Below, in pieces: positions 50,572 to 59,995 of a DNA stretch of 64,000 bases; the stretch's first letter is position 1; every line of letters begins with the position of its first letter. Source of the DNA: SG8-30 sp964406445 (GTDB lineage: Bacteria > Pseudomonadota > Gammaproteobacteria > Steroidobacterales > Steroidobacteraceae); the NCBI GenBank assembly GCA_964406445.1, contig CAYORU010000001.1:223053-287052 (forward strand). Direction: 5' to 3'. The position numbers and the translations under genes were made by a program. Under the pieces are notes generated by a model, which worked only from the letters and a program-made list of their open reading frames with translations, ran no database searches and was not told where the DNA came from.

Positions 50572-53136
50572 ATGACATCCGCCGCCCAGACCCGCCGCCT
50601 GCGCACCTCCGTCGGCCTCGCGCTCGCCGCCGCCGCACTGCCCGTCGCGGCCGCCCCGGCCGCTCCGAGCGCGACGCTCGAGGAAATCACGGTGACTTCG
50701 CAGCGGCGCGCCGAGACCATCCAGTCGGTGCCGATCGCGGTCTCGGCCTACGGTCTCGCGGAGCTCGAGCAGCGAAACGTGTCGGACGCGCTCGACGTGA
50801 TGCAGTACATCCCGAACGTCGTGGCCCACAACAACACCGGCCTCGGCTCGGCGAACAGCTATTACATCCGCGGCCTCGGCAACACGGAGTCGCTCGCGAC
50901 CGTGGACGCGCCGGTCGGCACCTACCTCGACGAGATCTACGTCGCCCGCCAGGCGGTGAACAACCTGTCGCTCTTCGACGTCGAGCGCGTCGAGGTGATG
51001 CGCGGGCCGCAGGGCACCCTGTTCGGCCGCAACACCACCGGCGGCGCGGTCAACGTGGTGATGGCCGCGCCGGCGGCGGAGTTCGGCGGCTACGCCGAAG
51101 TCGGCGTGGGCAACTACGGCGGCCGGTCGGCGCGCGCCAGCGTCGACCTGCCGATCTCGAGCGACGTGCGGACCAAGCTCTCCGCGTTCTGGAACGAGGA
51201 CGACGGCTGGGTGAAGAACGTCACGACCGGCGAGGACCTGAACGCCACCGAGAGCTACGGCATCCGCGCTGCAATGCAGGTCGACTTCTCGGACACCCTG
51301 ACCTGGGATCTCTCGGGCATCACCGCCCAGGCCACGTCCTCCAACATCCTCAACTTCGAGTGCAACCCCGCGGCGCCGACCCAGTGCAGCGACCGCTACG
51401 CGACCACGGGCCTTCGCGTCAACAACGGCGGGGCTGACCAGCTCGCCGCGCCGAACTTCGTCGTCGCCAACCGCAAGGGCACCCAGCCGCTCGGCGCCGA
51501 ATCGAAGTTCGCCATGGCGGCGTCCAACCTGCGCTTCGACTTCGGCGGCGTCGAGCTCGCGTCGATCACCGGCTACGTGCGCAGCGAGCTCGACTTCCTC
51601 ATCGACTTCGCCGACGGCCGGCAGCTGCCCTCGGTGCTGTTCGGCACCGACCCGCAGAGCGGCCTGCCGACCCGCTACAACGTCAGCGGCAACGTGGTGC
51701 TCGACCGGCCGGTCGGCGGCTGGGCCCGCGGGGGCTTCGTCATCGCCCAGCTCGCGAGCTCCGACCAGTTCACGCAGGAATTCAAGATCAACGGCTCGGC
51801 GCTCGACGGCCGGCTCGACTACGTCGCCGGCGTCTACTACTTCAACGAGCGCAACAAGAGCGACTTCGCCGACTTCTTCTCGCTGTCGGCCACCTCGGCG
51901 CTGCTGCTCGCGGACCGCATCGTGCGCAACCGCACCGAGGCGAGCGCGGGCTACGCGCAGTTCGACTACGCGCTGACCGGGCGCTGGTCGGCGACCGCCG
52001 GCATCCGATACACCGACGAGAAGAAGGAATTCGATTTCTCGGACAACCGGGCGCAGTGCCAGGTGGAGCCGCTGCCGGCCTCCTGCCTGGACACCCGCAA
52101 CTTCGCCGCCGCGGACCTCGACGGCAACCCGGCGACGCCGCCGGTCGCGATCCCGCTGGACCAGCGCGAGAAGCTCTGGACGCCGCGCTTCGTGCTGAAC
52201 TACGAGGCGAGCGACGACCTGCGCTTCTACGCGAGCGCGACCCGCGGCTTCAAGTCGGGCTCGCAGGCCGCACGCGCCACCCAGGTGCGCCTGCTGCTGC
52301 CGGTCGGCCCCGAGAAGCTCTGGTCCTACGAGCTCGGCGCGCGCAGCGACTGGCTGGACAGGCGGCTTCGGGTGAACGCCACCGCCTTCCTGCAGGAGAA
52401 CGAGGACTTCCAGGCCGGTACGGCCTTCGTGGACGCGAACGGCGTGCTGAACTTCGTCACCCGCAACCTCGCGAACCTCGACAACCAGGGCGTCGAGATC
52501 GAGCTGACCGCGCGGCCACTCGACCCGCTCACCCTGACGCTCGGCCTCGGCTACCAGGACATGAAGTTCAAGGCCGACCGCAGCAAGCCGGACGTGGACG
52601 CCTTCGGCTTCCTGTCCGTGACGGCGCAGCAGGCCGAGTGCCAGGCGGCGCTGGCCGGCCAGCCGTCGCCGGGCGGCTTCCCGGGCAACTTCCAGGCGCG
52701 CGCGCGGGGCTACTGCACCGGCGTCGTCAGCGATACCGGGGCCCTGGCCGAGCCGGTGCGCGCGCCGGAGTGGACGGTGTCCCTCGGCGCGGCGTGGACC
52801 TTCCAGATCCCGGCGCTCGGGGCGACGCTCACGCCCTCGGTCTTCGCGCTGTACACCGCCGACCAGGAAGTCGGCACGAACAACCTGAGCGCCTACCGCA
52901 ACGCCGCCGGCGTGGCCAACTTCGCCGGCGACGGTCGCTTCGTCCTCGGCTCCTTCTCCGAGGCGCACACCGTGGTCAACGCCAACCTCGGCTTCGCCAC
53001 CGACGACGGGCGCTGGTCGGCTTCGCTCTACTGCGACAACTGCACCGACGAGACCTACGGGCAGTCGACGCTGTCGAACTACACCTACCTCAACGCGCCA
53101 CGCACCTACGGGCTGAAGGTCAGGGTCGGGTTCTGA
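50572..53136 (+). CDS. TonB-dependent outer-membrane receptor
   Basis: 854 residues. Signal peptide to about 28 (ALPVAAAPAA), TonB-box-like LEEITVTSQRRAETIQ, plug motifs YYIRGLGNTES and DVERVEVMRGPQGTLFGRNTTGG, then a large barrel ending KVRVGF with a terminal Phe. Loops have Cys pairs (FECNPAAPTQCSD, ARGYCTG, LYCDNCTDE). AAGGGGAGAG precedes the ATG at 50572. The stop overlaps the start of the M24 peptidase gene (TGATG), so ligand uptake and peptidase are translationally coupled; a proline-containing peptide or peptidomimetic is a reasonable guess for the ligand. Confidence 0.93.
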   Translation: MTSAAQTRRLRTSVGLALAAAALPVAAAPAAPSATLEEITVTSQRRAETIQSVPIAVSAYGLAELEQRNVSDALDVMQYIPNVVAHNNTGLGSANSYYIRGLGNTESLATVDAPVGTYLDEIYVARQAVNNLSLFDVERVEVMRGPQGTLFGRNTTGGAVNVVMAAPAAEFGGYAEVGVGNYGGRSARASVDLPISSDVRTKLSAFWNEDDGWVKNVTTGEDLNATESYGIRAAMQVDFSDTLTWDLSGITAQATSSNILNFECNPAAPTQCSDRYATTGLRVNNGGADQLAAPNFVVANRKGTQPLGAESKFAMAASNLRFDFGGVELASITGYVRSELDFLIDFADGRQLPSVLFGTDPQSGLPTRYNVSGNVVLDRPVGGWARGGFVIAQLASSDQFTQEFKINGSALDGRLDYVAGVYYFNERNKSDFADFFSLSATSALLLADRIVRNRTEASAGYAQFDYALTGRWSATAGIRYTDEKKEFDFSDNRAQCQVEPLPASCLDTRNFAAADLDGNPATPPVAIPLDQREKLWTPRFVLNYEASDDLRFYASATRGFKSGSQAARATQVRLLLPVGPEKLWSYELGARSDWLDRRLRVNATAFLQENEDFQAGTAFVDANGVLNFVTRNLANLDNQGVEIELTARPLDPLTLTLGLGYQDMKFKADRSKPDVDAFGFLSVTAQQAECQAALAGQPSPGGFPGNFQARARGYCTGVVSDTGALAEPVRAPEWTVSLGAAWTFQIPALGATLTPSVFALYTADQEVGTNNLSAYRNAAGVANFAGDGRFVLGSFSEAHTVVNANLGFATDDGRWSASLYCDNCTDETYGQSTLSNYTYLNAPRTYGLKVRVGF

Positions 53137-54506
53137 TGCTGACGCGCCGCGCCTGGCTCGCCGGGGCGGCGGCCGCGGCCGCCGCCGGCTCGATCCCGGC
53201 CGGGGCCTCGGCGGCGGCTCCGGCCCCGACGATCCCGGACCTCGGGTTCCTGCGCGACACGCCGCTCGTGAACGACGAGCGGCTGCGCTTCTTCATGCGC
53301 GAGGCGGGCCTCGACGCGCTGGTCGTGGCCAAGCCGGCCAACGTCTTCTACCTGACCAACCACTGGCCGCAGCTCGACCGGATGGGGTTCGAGGGCTCGG
53401 CCATCGCGATCTATCCGGCCGACCCCGCGCGGCCGGTCGCGATGGTCATGCACGCCTTCCTCTACTACTACACGCACTCGCCCGAATCCCTGGTGACCGA
53501 CCGGCTGGTGTTCCCCTACACCCAGCCGGCGGACCCGGCGGCCGCGCTGCCGACGGACGGCTCCGAGCCGGCGGCGGCACCGGCGCGGACCATGCGCGTG
53601 CAGGACCCCGAATTACTGACGGACCGCGACCGCCATCGCGTCCGCATGCTGTCGCTCGCGCAGGCGACCAGCGCCGACGCATCGTGGGCGCTGGCCAAGG
53701 CGCTCGGTGCGCTGCGCCTCGCTTCCGCCCGCATCGGCGTCGACGAGCCGGCGCTCGAGGCCGCGCTGAGGCTTCGCGGCGTCGCGGCGCCGGTCGCTCC
53801 GGCCGAGAACGTGCTGCGCCGCGCACGGCTGTCCAAGTCGCCGGGCGAGATCCGGCTGATGCGCCTTGCGGCGCAGGCCAACGTCGAGGCGGCGATGGCG
53901 GCCGCTGGCCGCGCCCGCGAGCTCGGCGGCTCGCGCCGGTTGCGGGCGGAGTTCTTCGCCGAGGCCGCGCGCCGCGGCAACATCGGGCACTTCATGGTGA
54001 TCAGCGGCACGTCGGCGGAAGTGCTCGACGAGCCGCTCGTCGACGGCACCTCCGTCTCGATCGACTGCGTCAGCACCTGCCGGCACTACCACGGCGATTT
54101 CGGCCGCACCGTCTTCGTCGGCGAGCCGCGCGAGGGGGTCAAGCGGGCCGCGAAGGCGGTCGCCAACGCCTGGGACGAGCTACGCGCGCAGCTGCGCGCC
54201 GGCATGCGCTTCGCGGACGTGCCGCGCATCGGCCGCGAGGCGCTGCGCAAGCAGGGGGCCGACCTGACGGTCAGCTTCACGCCGCACAGCGTCGGCCTGT
54301 TCCACACCGACCAGCCCCAACCCTCGCTGCTCGGCCCGCGCACGCCCGACGCGCTGGTGCTCGAGGAGAACATGATCCTGAGCGTCGACTGCCCGGTCTT
54401 CGAGGCCGGCCTCGGCGGCACGATCCACCTCGAGGACCTGATGCTGATCCGGAAGGACGGTGCCGAGCCCATCCACGAGGTTCCGCCGCCCGTCATCGTC
54501 GTCTGA
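53136..54506 (+). CDS. Tat-exported Xaa-Pro peptidase (M24 family)
   Basis: 456 residues. Twin-arginine signal LTRRAWLAGAAAAAAAGSIPAGASA. N-terminal creatinase-like domain (about 40-200, VVAKPANVFYLTNHWP) and the pita-bread M24 domain. All five metal ligands are present: Asp310 (SIDC), Asp321 (HGDFGRT), His384 (TPHSVG), Glu423 (FEAG) and Glu433 (LED). The two glutamates lie only ten residues apart. It would cleave X-Pro or related bonds, or be a creatinase/prolidase relative, in the periplasm. The TGATG overlap with the receptor gene suggests it processes the imported ligand. Confidence 0.9.
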   Translation: MLTRRAWLAGAAAAAAAGSIPAGASAAAPAPTIPDLGFLRDTPLVNDERLRFFMREAGLDALVVAKPANVFYLTNHWPQLDRMGFEGSAIAIYPADPARPVAMVMHAFLYYYTHSPESLVTDRLVFPYTQPADPAAALPTDGSEPAAAPARTMRVQDPELLTDRDRHRVRMLSLAQATSADASWALAKALGALRLASARIGVDEPALEAALRLRGVAAPVAPAENVLRRARLSKSPGEIRLMRLAAQANVEAAMAAAGRARELGGSRRLRAEFFAEAARRGNIGHFMVISGTSAEVLDEPLVDGTSVSIDCVSTCRHYHGDFGRTVFVGEPREGVKRAAKAVANAWDELRAQLRAGMRFADVPRIGREALRKQGADLTVSFTPHSVGLFHTDQPQPSLLGPRTPDALVLEENMILSVDCPVFEAGLGGTIHLEDLMLIRKDGAEPIHEVPPPVIVV

Positions 54507-54518
54507 GAGGAGCCATCG

Positions 54519-55577
54519 ATGAAGTTCGCCTTGGCCATTTTGCCCGCCGCAATCATGCTCGCCCCGATCTCCTCGCCCGCGGCGGACGCCGGCCCGGAGG
54601 CTGACGTCGCGGCAGTGCGGGCGGTCGGCGAACAGTGGCGAACCCTCTACGACTCGAACGACTTCGCCGCCATCCCGGAGCTGTACACCGAGGACATGCT
54701 GGTCATGCCGCGCGGCCGGCCGGCGATCTCGGGACGCGAGGCGATGCGCAAGGCGGTCGGCGGCCTCGCCGCCGGCCGCAAGGTCGACATCGACGTGGAC
54801 CTTCGTGAGGTCGTGGTCGAGGGCGACCTCGCCTGGTCGGTCGCGGACTTCACGGTGACCTACACCCCGCCGGACGCCCGCACGCCGCCCAAGACCGAGC
54901 TCGGGCGCGGGCTCGTCATCTACAAGCGCGGCGAGGACGGCGCGTGGCGCATCCACCGGGACATGGACTCGCCGCGACCCGCCGGCGCCGCTCCGGCCGC
55001 CGCCGCGGCAGCTGCCCAAGTGCCGACCAATGCGCCCAGGGCCTGGGATCCGGCCGATCGCACCGAGCCGACCGAGTGCGACCGCCTCGCCTCGAGCCGC
55101 TACGACCGCACGCGGCTCGCGCCGCCCAAGGCTCGTGACCAGATCGACGTGGCGGCCGCGATCGCGCAGTGCGAGGCGGACCTCGAGAAGCACCCTGGCG
55201 ATCCGCGCATCCATTTCCATCTCGGCCGGCTGTACGGCTACGCGGGCGACCCGGAGAAGACCCTGATGCACCGGGAGGCCGCGGCCGCGGCGGGCAATCA
55301 CAACGCGATCTTCCTGCTGGGCTACCTCGGGTGGATCGCCGCCCAGGACGACGCGGCGCGCTGCGCGGCGGCCAGCCGGATGCGGCTCGCCGCCGACCGC
55401 GGCAACTACTCGGCCCAGCTGACCTACGGCGCGTACTTCGTCGAAGGCAGGCTCGCGGCCTGCGCGGACACGCCGCCCGGCGAACAGGTGCAGGGCTACC
55501 TGCGCGCCGCCCGCCCCGCGGTCGACGGTTTCTTCGAAACGCTGCTCGCAGAGCACCTGCTGCGGGAACTGGACTGA
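54519..55577 (+). CDS. secreted protein with SnoaL-like and Sel1-type domains
   Basis: 352 residues with a signal peptide (AILPAAIMLAPISSPAAD). Residues about 30-150 form an NTF2/DUF4440 domain (VRAVGEQWRTLYDSNDFAAIPELYTEDMLVMP, the family opening). Residues about 200-330 are helical repeats with Sel1-like spacing (RIHFHLGRLYGYAGDPEKTLMHREAAAAAG, AIFLLGYLGWIAAQDDAARCAAASRMRLAADRG). A periplasmic binding or scaffolding role is likely; no catalysis claimed. It starts 12 bases after the M24 peptidase gene, so it is the third gene of the receptor operon. A perfect hairpin follows. Confidence 0.8.
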   Translation: MKFALAILPAAIMLAPISSPAADAGPEADVAAVRAVGEQWRTLYDSNDFAAIPELYTEDMLVMPRGRPAISGREAMRKAVGGLAAGRKVDIDVDLREVVVEGDLAWSVADFTVTYTPPDARTPPKTELGRGLVIYKRGEDGAWRIHRDMDSPRPAGAAPAAAAAAAQVPTNAPRAWDPADRTEPTECDRLASSRYDRTRLAPPKARDQIDVAAAIAQCEADLEKHPGDPRIHFHLGRLYGYAGDPEKTLMHREAAAAAGNHNAIFLLGYLGWIAAQDDAARCAAASRMRLAADRGNYSAQLTYGAYFVEGRLAACADTPPGEQVQGYLRAARPAVDGFFETLLAEHLLRELD

Positions 55578-55596
55578 CGCCGGACGGCCGCGCGAG

Positions 55597-55628
55597 CCTA
55601 CGGGCCGCCTTAGGGCGCGGCCCGTAGG
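55597..55628 (+). terminator. perfect 12-bp hairpin after the receptor/M24/SnoaL operon
   Basis: Arms CCTACGGGCCGC and GCGGCCCGTAGG enclose an eight-base loop, 20 bases past the stop. No T-run follows. It is the probable end of the transcript that starts before 50572. Confidence 0.6.
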
Positions 55629-55702
55629 GGCCGGACCGGCCTTGCGGCGCCGAGGCCGCCTTCAGGTATTCTCTGGACGCTGTCCGTCCAGAGGCCGGTT
55701 TC

Positions 55703-56644
55703 TTGCTGCCAGAAGAATCCACGCGACCGCCCGCAGGCGGCCGGCGGCCCTCCCGCGTCGTCGTCGCCCTGCTGTTCTTCGGGCTGGTGCCGGTGCTGAT
55801 CGGGCTGCTGCTCGGCGCGACCCGGGCCGGCGTGGCCATGTACTTCCCGTGGCTCACGGGGATCGTCTTCTACCTCGGCTCGAGCCTGGCGGTGTGGGCC
55901 TGCCTGTTCGCGGGTTCGACCCTGGCCGGCATCCTGCTGCGCCCCTGGCGGCCGCCGCTGTGGCTGATCCTGCTCTCGGGCGCGCTGCTCGGCAGCACCG
56001 TCGCCCGCTATTGCGTGTTCGGCGTCGTGGTGCTCCTGCAGGACCACATGCTGGCGGGCCGCACGCCGCAGCCGCTGCCGCCGTTCGAGCTGTCGGCGGA
56101 GTTCGCGCTGCGCTACCTGCAGGGCTGGACCGGCGTCTTCGCCACCTGGCTCGCCGTCGGCCTGATGTTCGACCGCTGGTTCGGATTTCCCCGCTATTCC
56201 CGCGAGCAGCCGTCGGCCCCGGCAGCTCCCGTCGTTGGCGAGGCCGATGCCGGTACTGCGCCGGCGCCGACGACGCGGACCACCGCAGCCGCCTCGACTC
56301 CGGCCTTGCTCGAGCGGCTGCCGGAACGGCTCGGCCGCAACGTGCTGGCGCTGCAGGCCGAGGATCACTACGTGCGCGTCTACACCGACGTCGGCAGCAC
56401 GCTGGTGCTGGCGCGCCTGTCTGATGCCGCCGAGGAGCTCGCCTCGCTCGACGGCGTGCGCGTCCATCGCTCATGGTGGGTGCGGCGCGAGGCAGTGGAG
56501 CACGTGGCCGTGAACGGCAAGGGACTGCTGCTGACGCTGGCCACCGGGCTGCAGGTGCCGGTGAGCCAGGCCTACAAGGAAGTCGCGCGGCAGGCGGGAC
56601 TCGCGCCGGGCGGCCACGCCCGCCGCCGCATCGAACCCGCCTAG
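55703..56644 (+). CDS. membrane-bound LytTR-type regulator
   Basis: 313 residues from a TTG start. Four hydrophobic helices (about 20-190; first VVVALLFFGLVPVLIGLLLG), then a linker (Ala/Pro/Thr-rich, about 205-240) and a LytTR DNA-binding domain (LQAEDHYVRVYTDVGSTLVLARLSDAAEEL, VHRSWWVRREAVEHV, GLQVPVSQAYKEV). It may read a membrane or envelope signal and bind DNA directly, without a separate kinase. TTG starts are rare, and an internal start would remove only a few residues. No target can be named from position; the next gene is convergent. Confidence 0.85.
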   Translation: MLPEESTRPPAGGRRPSRVVVALLFFGLVPVLIGLLLGATRAGVAMYFPWLTGIVFYLGSSLAVWACLFAGSTLAGILLRPWRPPLWLILLSGALLGSTVARYCVFGVVVLLQDHMLAGRTPQPLPPFELSAEFALRYLQGWTGVFATWLAVGLMFDRWFGFPRYSREQPSAPAAPVVGEADAGTAPAPTTRTTAAASTPALLERLPERLGRNVLALQAEDHYVRVYTDVGSTLVLARLSDAAEELASLDGVRVHRSWWVRREAVEHVAVNGKGLLLTLATGLQVPVSQAYKEVARQAGLAPGGHARRRIEPA

Positions 56645-56669
56645 GCCCGAGGCCGGCGCGCAGCGGCGC

Positions 56670-57509
56670 TCAGCTGGCCGGTCGGTCGCGGATGCTGCCC
56701 GCCGCGGTTCCTCTCGCGATCGTGCCGTTCACCGGGTTCGACAGGCGCAGCGAGAAGCCTTTGTCCGGCTCCTTCGACAGGTCCTGGCAGGTCCCGACGG
56801 AAACCTGCTGGGGCCGCGGGTCGGTGTTGGCCGGGAAGCGCAGCGCGCCGCTCCTGGCAGGGTAATCGCCATTCGTACAGGCGCCCTCGCGCGCCGTGCC
56901 GGGCGCGGTGGCGTAGCTGACGCTGACGTCGCGCGGAAAGCGCCGGTCGACCGTCACGCTGAACACGACGTGGCTGCCCTCGAGTGCGCTGCCGCCGCTC
57001 ACCGCGAGCGCCGGGCAGGCGCTGCGAGTGGCGAGAACCGCCTGCTCAACGGTCCGCAGGTTGTTGCTGCCATTCAGTTCCAGGATCTCGTCTGCCGGGT
57101 CCACGACCGCCGTCACGAAGATCTGCAGCTGCGTCGGGTCGGCCGGCAGGACGTAGGGGTCGAAGAAGACCGTGGCCGACGCGCCGGCCGAAAGCCCGCC
57201 GCCGTATTGCCGGTCGATGGAGGCTGGCGTCGCCTCGGTCGCCGGGATCGAGGTCGTCAGCCGGACCGCGACCGGCGCGGTGACTGCGCTGTTGCCAACA
57301 TTGGCAATGGTCACGCCGACCCGGTTGCAGGGACCGACGAAGACCCCGCCCTCGAACTGGATCTGCGATACGACGAGGTCCGGCAGGATCTGCGGGCTGG
57401 GCAGCGCCGGCGGCAGCCGCGGCTGGACAGTCTGCGCGCCGGCGTCGGCGCCGCACCAGGCCAGCAGCACGGTGGCCGCCGACAGGAGGTTCCTTGGAAA
57501 TGACGTCAT
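56670..57509 (-). CDS. secreted CARDB / Calx-beta domain protein
   Basis: 279 residues. Signal peptide (SAATVLLAWCGADAGAQ). Residues about 45-150 fit a CARDB-type adhesion domain (DLVVSQIQFEGGVFVGPCNRVGVTIANVGNSAV; the tail DEILELNGSNN). Residues about 165-275 are a Calx-beta-like domain (LEGSHVVFSVTVDRRFPRDVSVSYATAPGTA, FSLRLSNPVNGTIARGTAAGSI). Both are beta-sandwich modules of surface or extracellular proteins. Two Cys pairs possible. Single gene, convergent with the LytTR gene and divergent from the CadC-like gene. Confidence 0.82.
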   Translation of the reverse strand: MTSFPRNLLSAATVLLAWCGADAGAQTVQPRLPPALPSPQILPDLVVSQIQFEGGVFVGPCNRVGVTIANVGNSAVTAPVAVRLTTSIPATEATPASIDRQYGGGLSAGASATVFFDPYVLPADPTQLQIFVTAVVDPADEILELNGSNNLRTVEQAVLATRSACPALAVSGGSALEGSHVVFSVTVDRRFPRDVSVSYATAPGTAREGACTNGDYPARSGALRFPANTDPRPQQVSVGTCQDLSKEPDKGFSLRLSNPVNGTIARGTAAGSIRDRPAS

Positions 57510-57691
57510 CGGGCGCTCCTCTGGTCAGGCCGGGCCGACGAGGCAAGGACCGCGCCGGCTCCCCAATGAACGAGCGGCGCCACCGGACTGGCTCGGACGC
57601 TTGCGCCGCAGGTCAGCCATCCGGCTAGACTGGCGGCGCGGCCCAACTTCCGGCACGACAACGGGACTCGGCCGCGGGGGACATCCAGACC

Positions 57692-59995
57692 ATGGACGTG
57701 AGCCGCCGCTTCCAGGTCGGCGAGTGGCGTGTCGACCCGGCGCTCGACGAGATCCGCGCGCACGAGCGCAGCGTCAAGCTCGAACCGCGGATGATGCGGC
57801 TCTTGTGCTGCCTCGCCGAACGGCCGGGCGAGGTCGTCCCGACCCAGGCCCTGCTCGACCGCGTCTGGCCGGGCGTGATCGTCGGCCCCTCCTCGGTGTA
57901 TCAGGCGGTCGCCCAGCTGCGCCGCGAGCTCGGCGATCGCGAGACCCCGCCGCAGTACATCGCGACGGTCGCCCGCAAGGGGTACCGGCTGGTCGCGCCG
58001 GTCTCGGCGGGACCGGACGCAGGGACCGGGCCGCTGGTGGACGGCGCTGCCGGGCGCCTGGCCGCGCCGGAGTATTCATCCGCGGCTGCCGGTGCCGAGG
58101 CCGGACGCGCGGCGCCCGCGAGAGGGCGCGCGCGATGGATCGTCTCGCTCGCCGCGCTCGCCGGGCTGGCGGCAACCGCGGCGGGCTACCTGCTCTGGCC
58201 CCGCCCGCCGGCGCCGCCGCGCCCGGCGCCTGCAATCGCCGTCCTGCCGTTTGCCGACCTGAGCATCGACGGCGACGACGAAGCGTTCTGCGCCGGCGTG
58301 ACCGACGAGATCCTGAATACCCTGGCGCGGGTGCCGGGCCTGCGGGTGATCGGCCGGACCTCGAGTTCCCGCTTCGCCGGCGCCGCGAGCGACGCACGCG
58401 AGATCGGCCGGGAGCTCGGCGTGACCCACGTCGTGGAGGGATCGGTCCGCCGCGCCGGATCGCGCCTGCGCGTCAACGTGCAGCTGGTGGCGACCGCCGA
58501 CGGCTTCGAGGTGTGGGCGAACTCCTTCGACCGGCCGCCGGCCGACGCGATGGCGATCCAGTCCGACATCGCGCGCGCAGTGGTGGCCGCGCTCGCCATC
58601 CAGCTGTCTCCGGACGCCGAGCAGCGCCTCGGGCGGGTGGCGACCGCGGACGTGAGCGCCTACGAGCTCTACCTGCTGGGCCGCCACCAGCAGCTGAAGC
58701 GCACGCCGGCGGCGCTCGCCCGCGCGGTCGAGTACCACCGGGCAGCGATCGAGGCCGACCCGGGCTTTGCGCTCGCCCACGCAGGGCTGGCAGACGCCTA
58801 CATGGCGCAGCACTACTACGACAACCGGCCGCTCGACGAGGTCGCGCCCCGGGTCCAGGCGGAGGTCGACGCGGCACTGCGCCTCGATCCCGAGCTGGCC
58901 GAGGGCTACGCCGCCTGGGCAGTGCTGCTGACGGAGCAGTGGCGGATGCCGGAAGCGATCCGCGCGCTCGAGCGCGCGCTGTCGATCAACGCCAACTACA
59001 GCGAGGCCTGGCTGAGGCTCGGCGCCGCCCGCGAATACGCGGGCGAGCCACGCCTGGCGCTCGAGGCCTACGACCAGGTGGCCTCGATCGATCCGCTGCA
59101 TACCGTGATGCACGTGCGCCGCTGCCTCGCGCTGCAGAACCTGGGGCAGTACGCCGCGGCGGATGACGCCTGCCAGCGCGCCTTCGAGCTGCAGCCGGAG
59201 ATCCCCAACGCGCTCTGGGCCCGCGGCCTGAACGCCCTTGCGCAGGGCGACCTCGCGACCGCGGTCGCCCGCTACCGGGAGGCGCTGGAACGCGGCCCGA
59301 AGCGCCACGACATCCGCGCGGAGCTCGCCGTGCTCTACCTGGACCTCGGCATGATCGAGGCGGCCGCGGCCGAACTCGAGCGGCTGGATGACGCGGCCGG
59401 CGACTTCGAGGGCGCGCTGCGGCGCGCGCGCCTGAAGCTCGCCGCCGGCGGCAAGGACGCGGCCTTGCGCGAGCTGCGCGCGATTCCGGCGGACCGGGCG
59501 GATGCGGATGCGCGCGTCGAGGCGGCCGCGCTCGCGCTCGCCGCAGGCGATGCGCCGGTCGCCGAGCGCTTCGCCGGTGCGGTGCGTCCGGCCGCCGGCG
59601 CCGGCGAACTGCTGCAGCCGGGCCTCTACCGCACCCGCTGGGGTGGCTGCGAGTTCTGCACGATGGCATTGCTCGAGGACCGGCGCGGCAACCCTGCCGA
59701 GGCCCGCCGCCTGCGCGCGGCGCTGGCGGAATTCCTCGACCGGATGGAACGCCAGGGCCACGCCTGGCACGCCATCCACTACCTGCGCGGCACGCTCGCC
59801 GCGCAGGAAGGTGACTTCGAGGCGGCGCTCGCCGCGCTCGAGCGCGCGGTCGCCACCGGCTGGCGACGCGGCTGGTGGATGCGGCTCGACCCTTCGCTCG
59901 CTCCCCTGCGCACCGACCCGCGCTTCACGCAGCTGCTCGCGACGCTCGACGCGTCGGCGGAACAGGCACGGCAGCGTCTGCAGACGGCTCGTTGA
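57692..59995 (+). CDS. CadC-like membrane regulator with TPR repeats
   Basis: 767 residues. N-terminal winged-helix DNA-binding domain of the OmpR/CadC type (about 8-105; FQVGEWRVDPALDEIRA, EVVPTQALLDRVWPGVIVGPSSVYQAVAQLRRELGD, YIATVARKGYRLVAPV), a membrane helix near 155-172 (SLAALAGLAATAAGYLLW), a FlgO/TolB-like lead (IAVLPFADLS), then about nine tetratricopeptide-type repeats to the end. It would sense the periplasm and control genes in the cytoplasm. Neighbouring secreted proteins are the natural but unproven targets. The 3' end overlaps the convergent secreted-protein gene by 71 bases. Confidence 0.88.
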   Translation: MDVSRRFQVGEWRVDPALDEIRAHERSVKLEPRMMRLLCCLAERPGEVVPTQALLDRVWPGVIVGPSSVYQAVAQLRRELGDRETPPQYIATVARKGYRLVAPVSAGPDAGTGPLVDGAAGRLAAPEYSSAAAGAEAGRAAPARGRARWIVSLAALAGLAATAAGYLLWPRPPAPPRPAPAIAVLPFADLSIDGDDEAFCAGVTDEILNTLARVPGLRVIGRTSSSRFAGAASDAREIGRELGVTHVVEGSVRRAGSRLRVNVQLVATADGFEVWANSFDRPPADAMAIQSDIARAVVAALAIQLSPDAEQRLGRVATADVSAYELYLLGRHQQLKRTPAALARAVEYHRAAIEADPGFALAHAGLADAYMAQHYYDNRPLDEVAPRVQAEVDAALRLDPELAEGYAAWAVLLTEQWRMPEAIRALERALSINANYSEAWLRLGAAREYAGEPRLALEAYDQVASIDPLHTVMHVRRCLALQNLGQYAAADDACQRAFELQPEIPNALWARGLNALAQGDLATAVARYREALERGPKRHDIRAELAVLYLDLGMIEAAAAELERLDDAAGDFEGALRRARLKLAAGGKDAALRELRAIPADRADADARVEAAALALAAGDAPVAERFAGAVRPAAGAGELLQPGLYRTRWGGCEFCTMALLEDRRGNPAEARRLRAALAEFLDRMERQGHAWHAIHYLRGTLAAQEGDFEAALAALERAVATGWRRGWWMRLDPSLAPLRTDPRFTQLLATLDASAEQARQRLQTAR

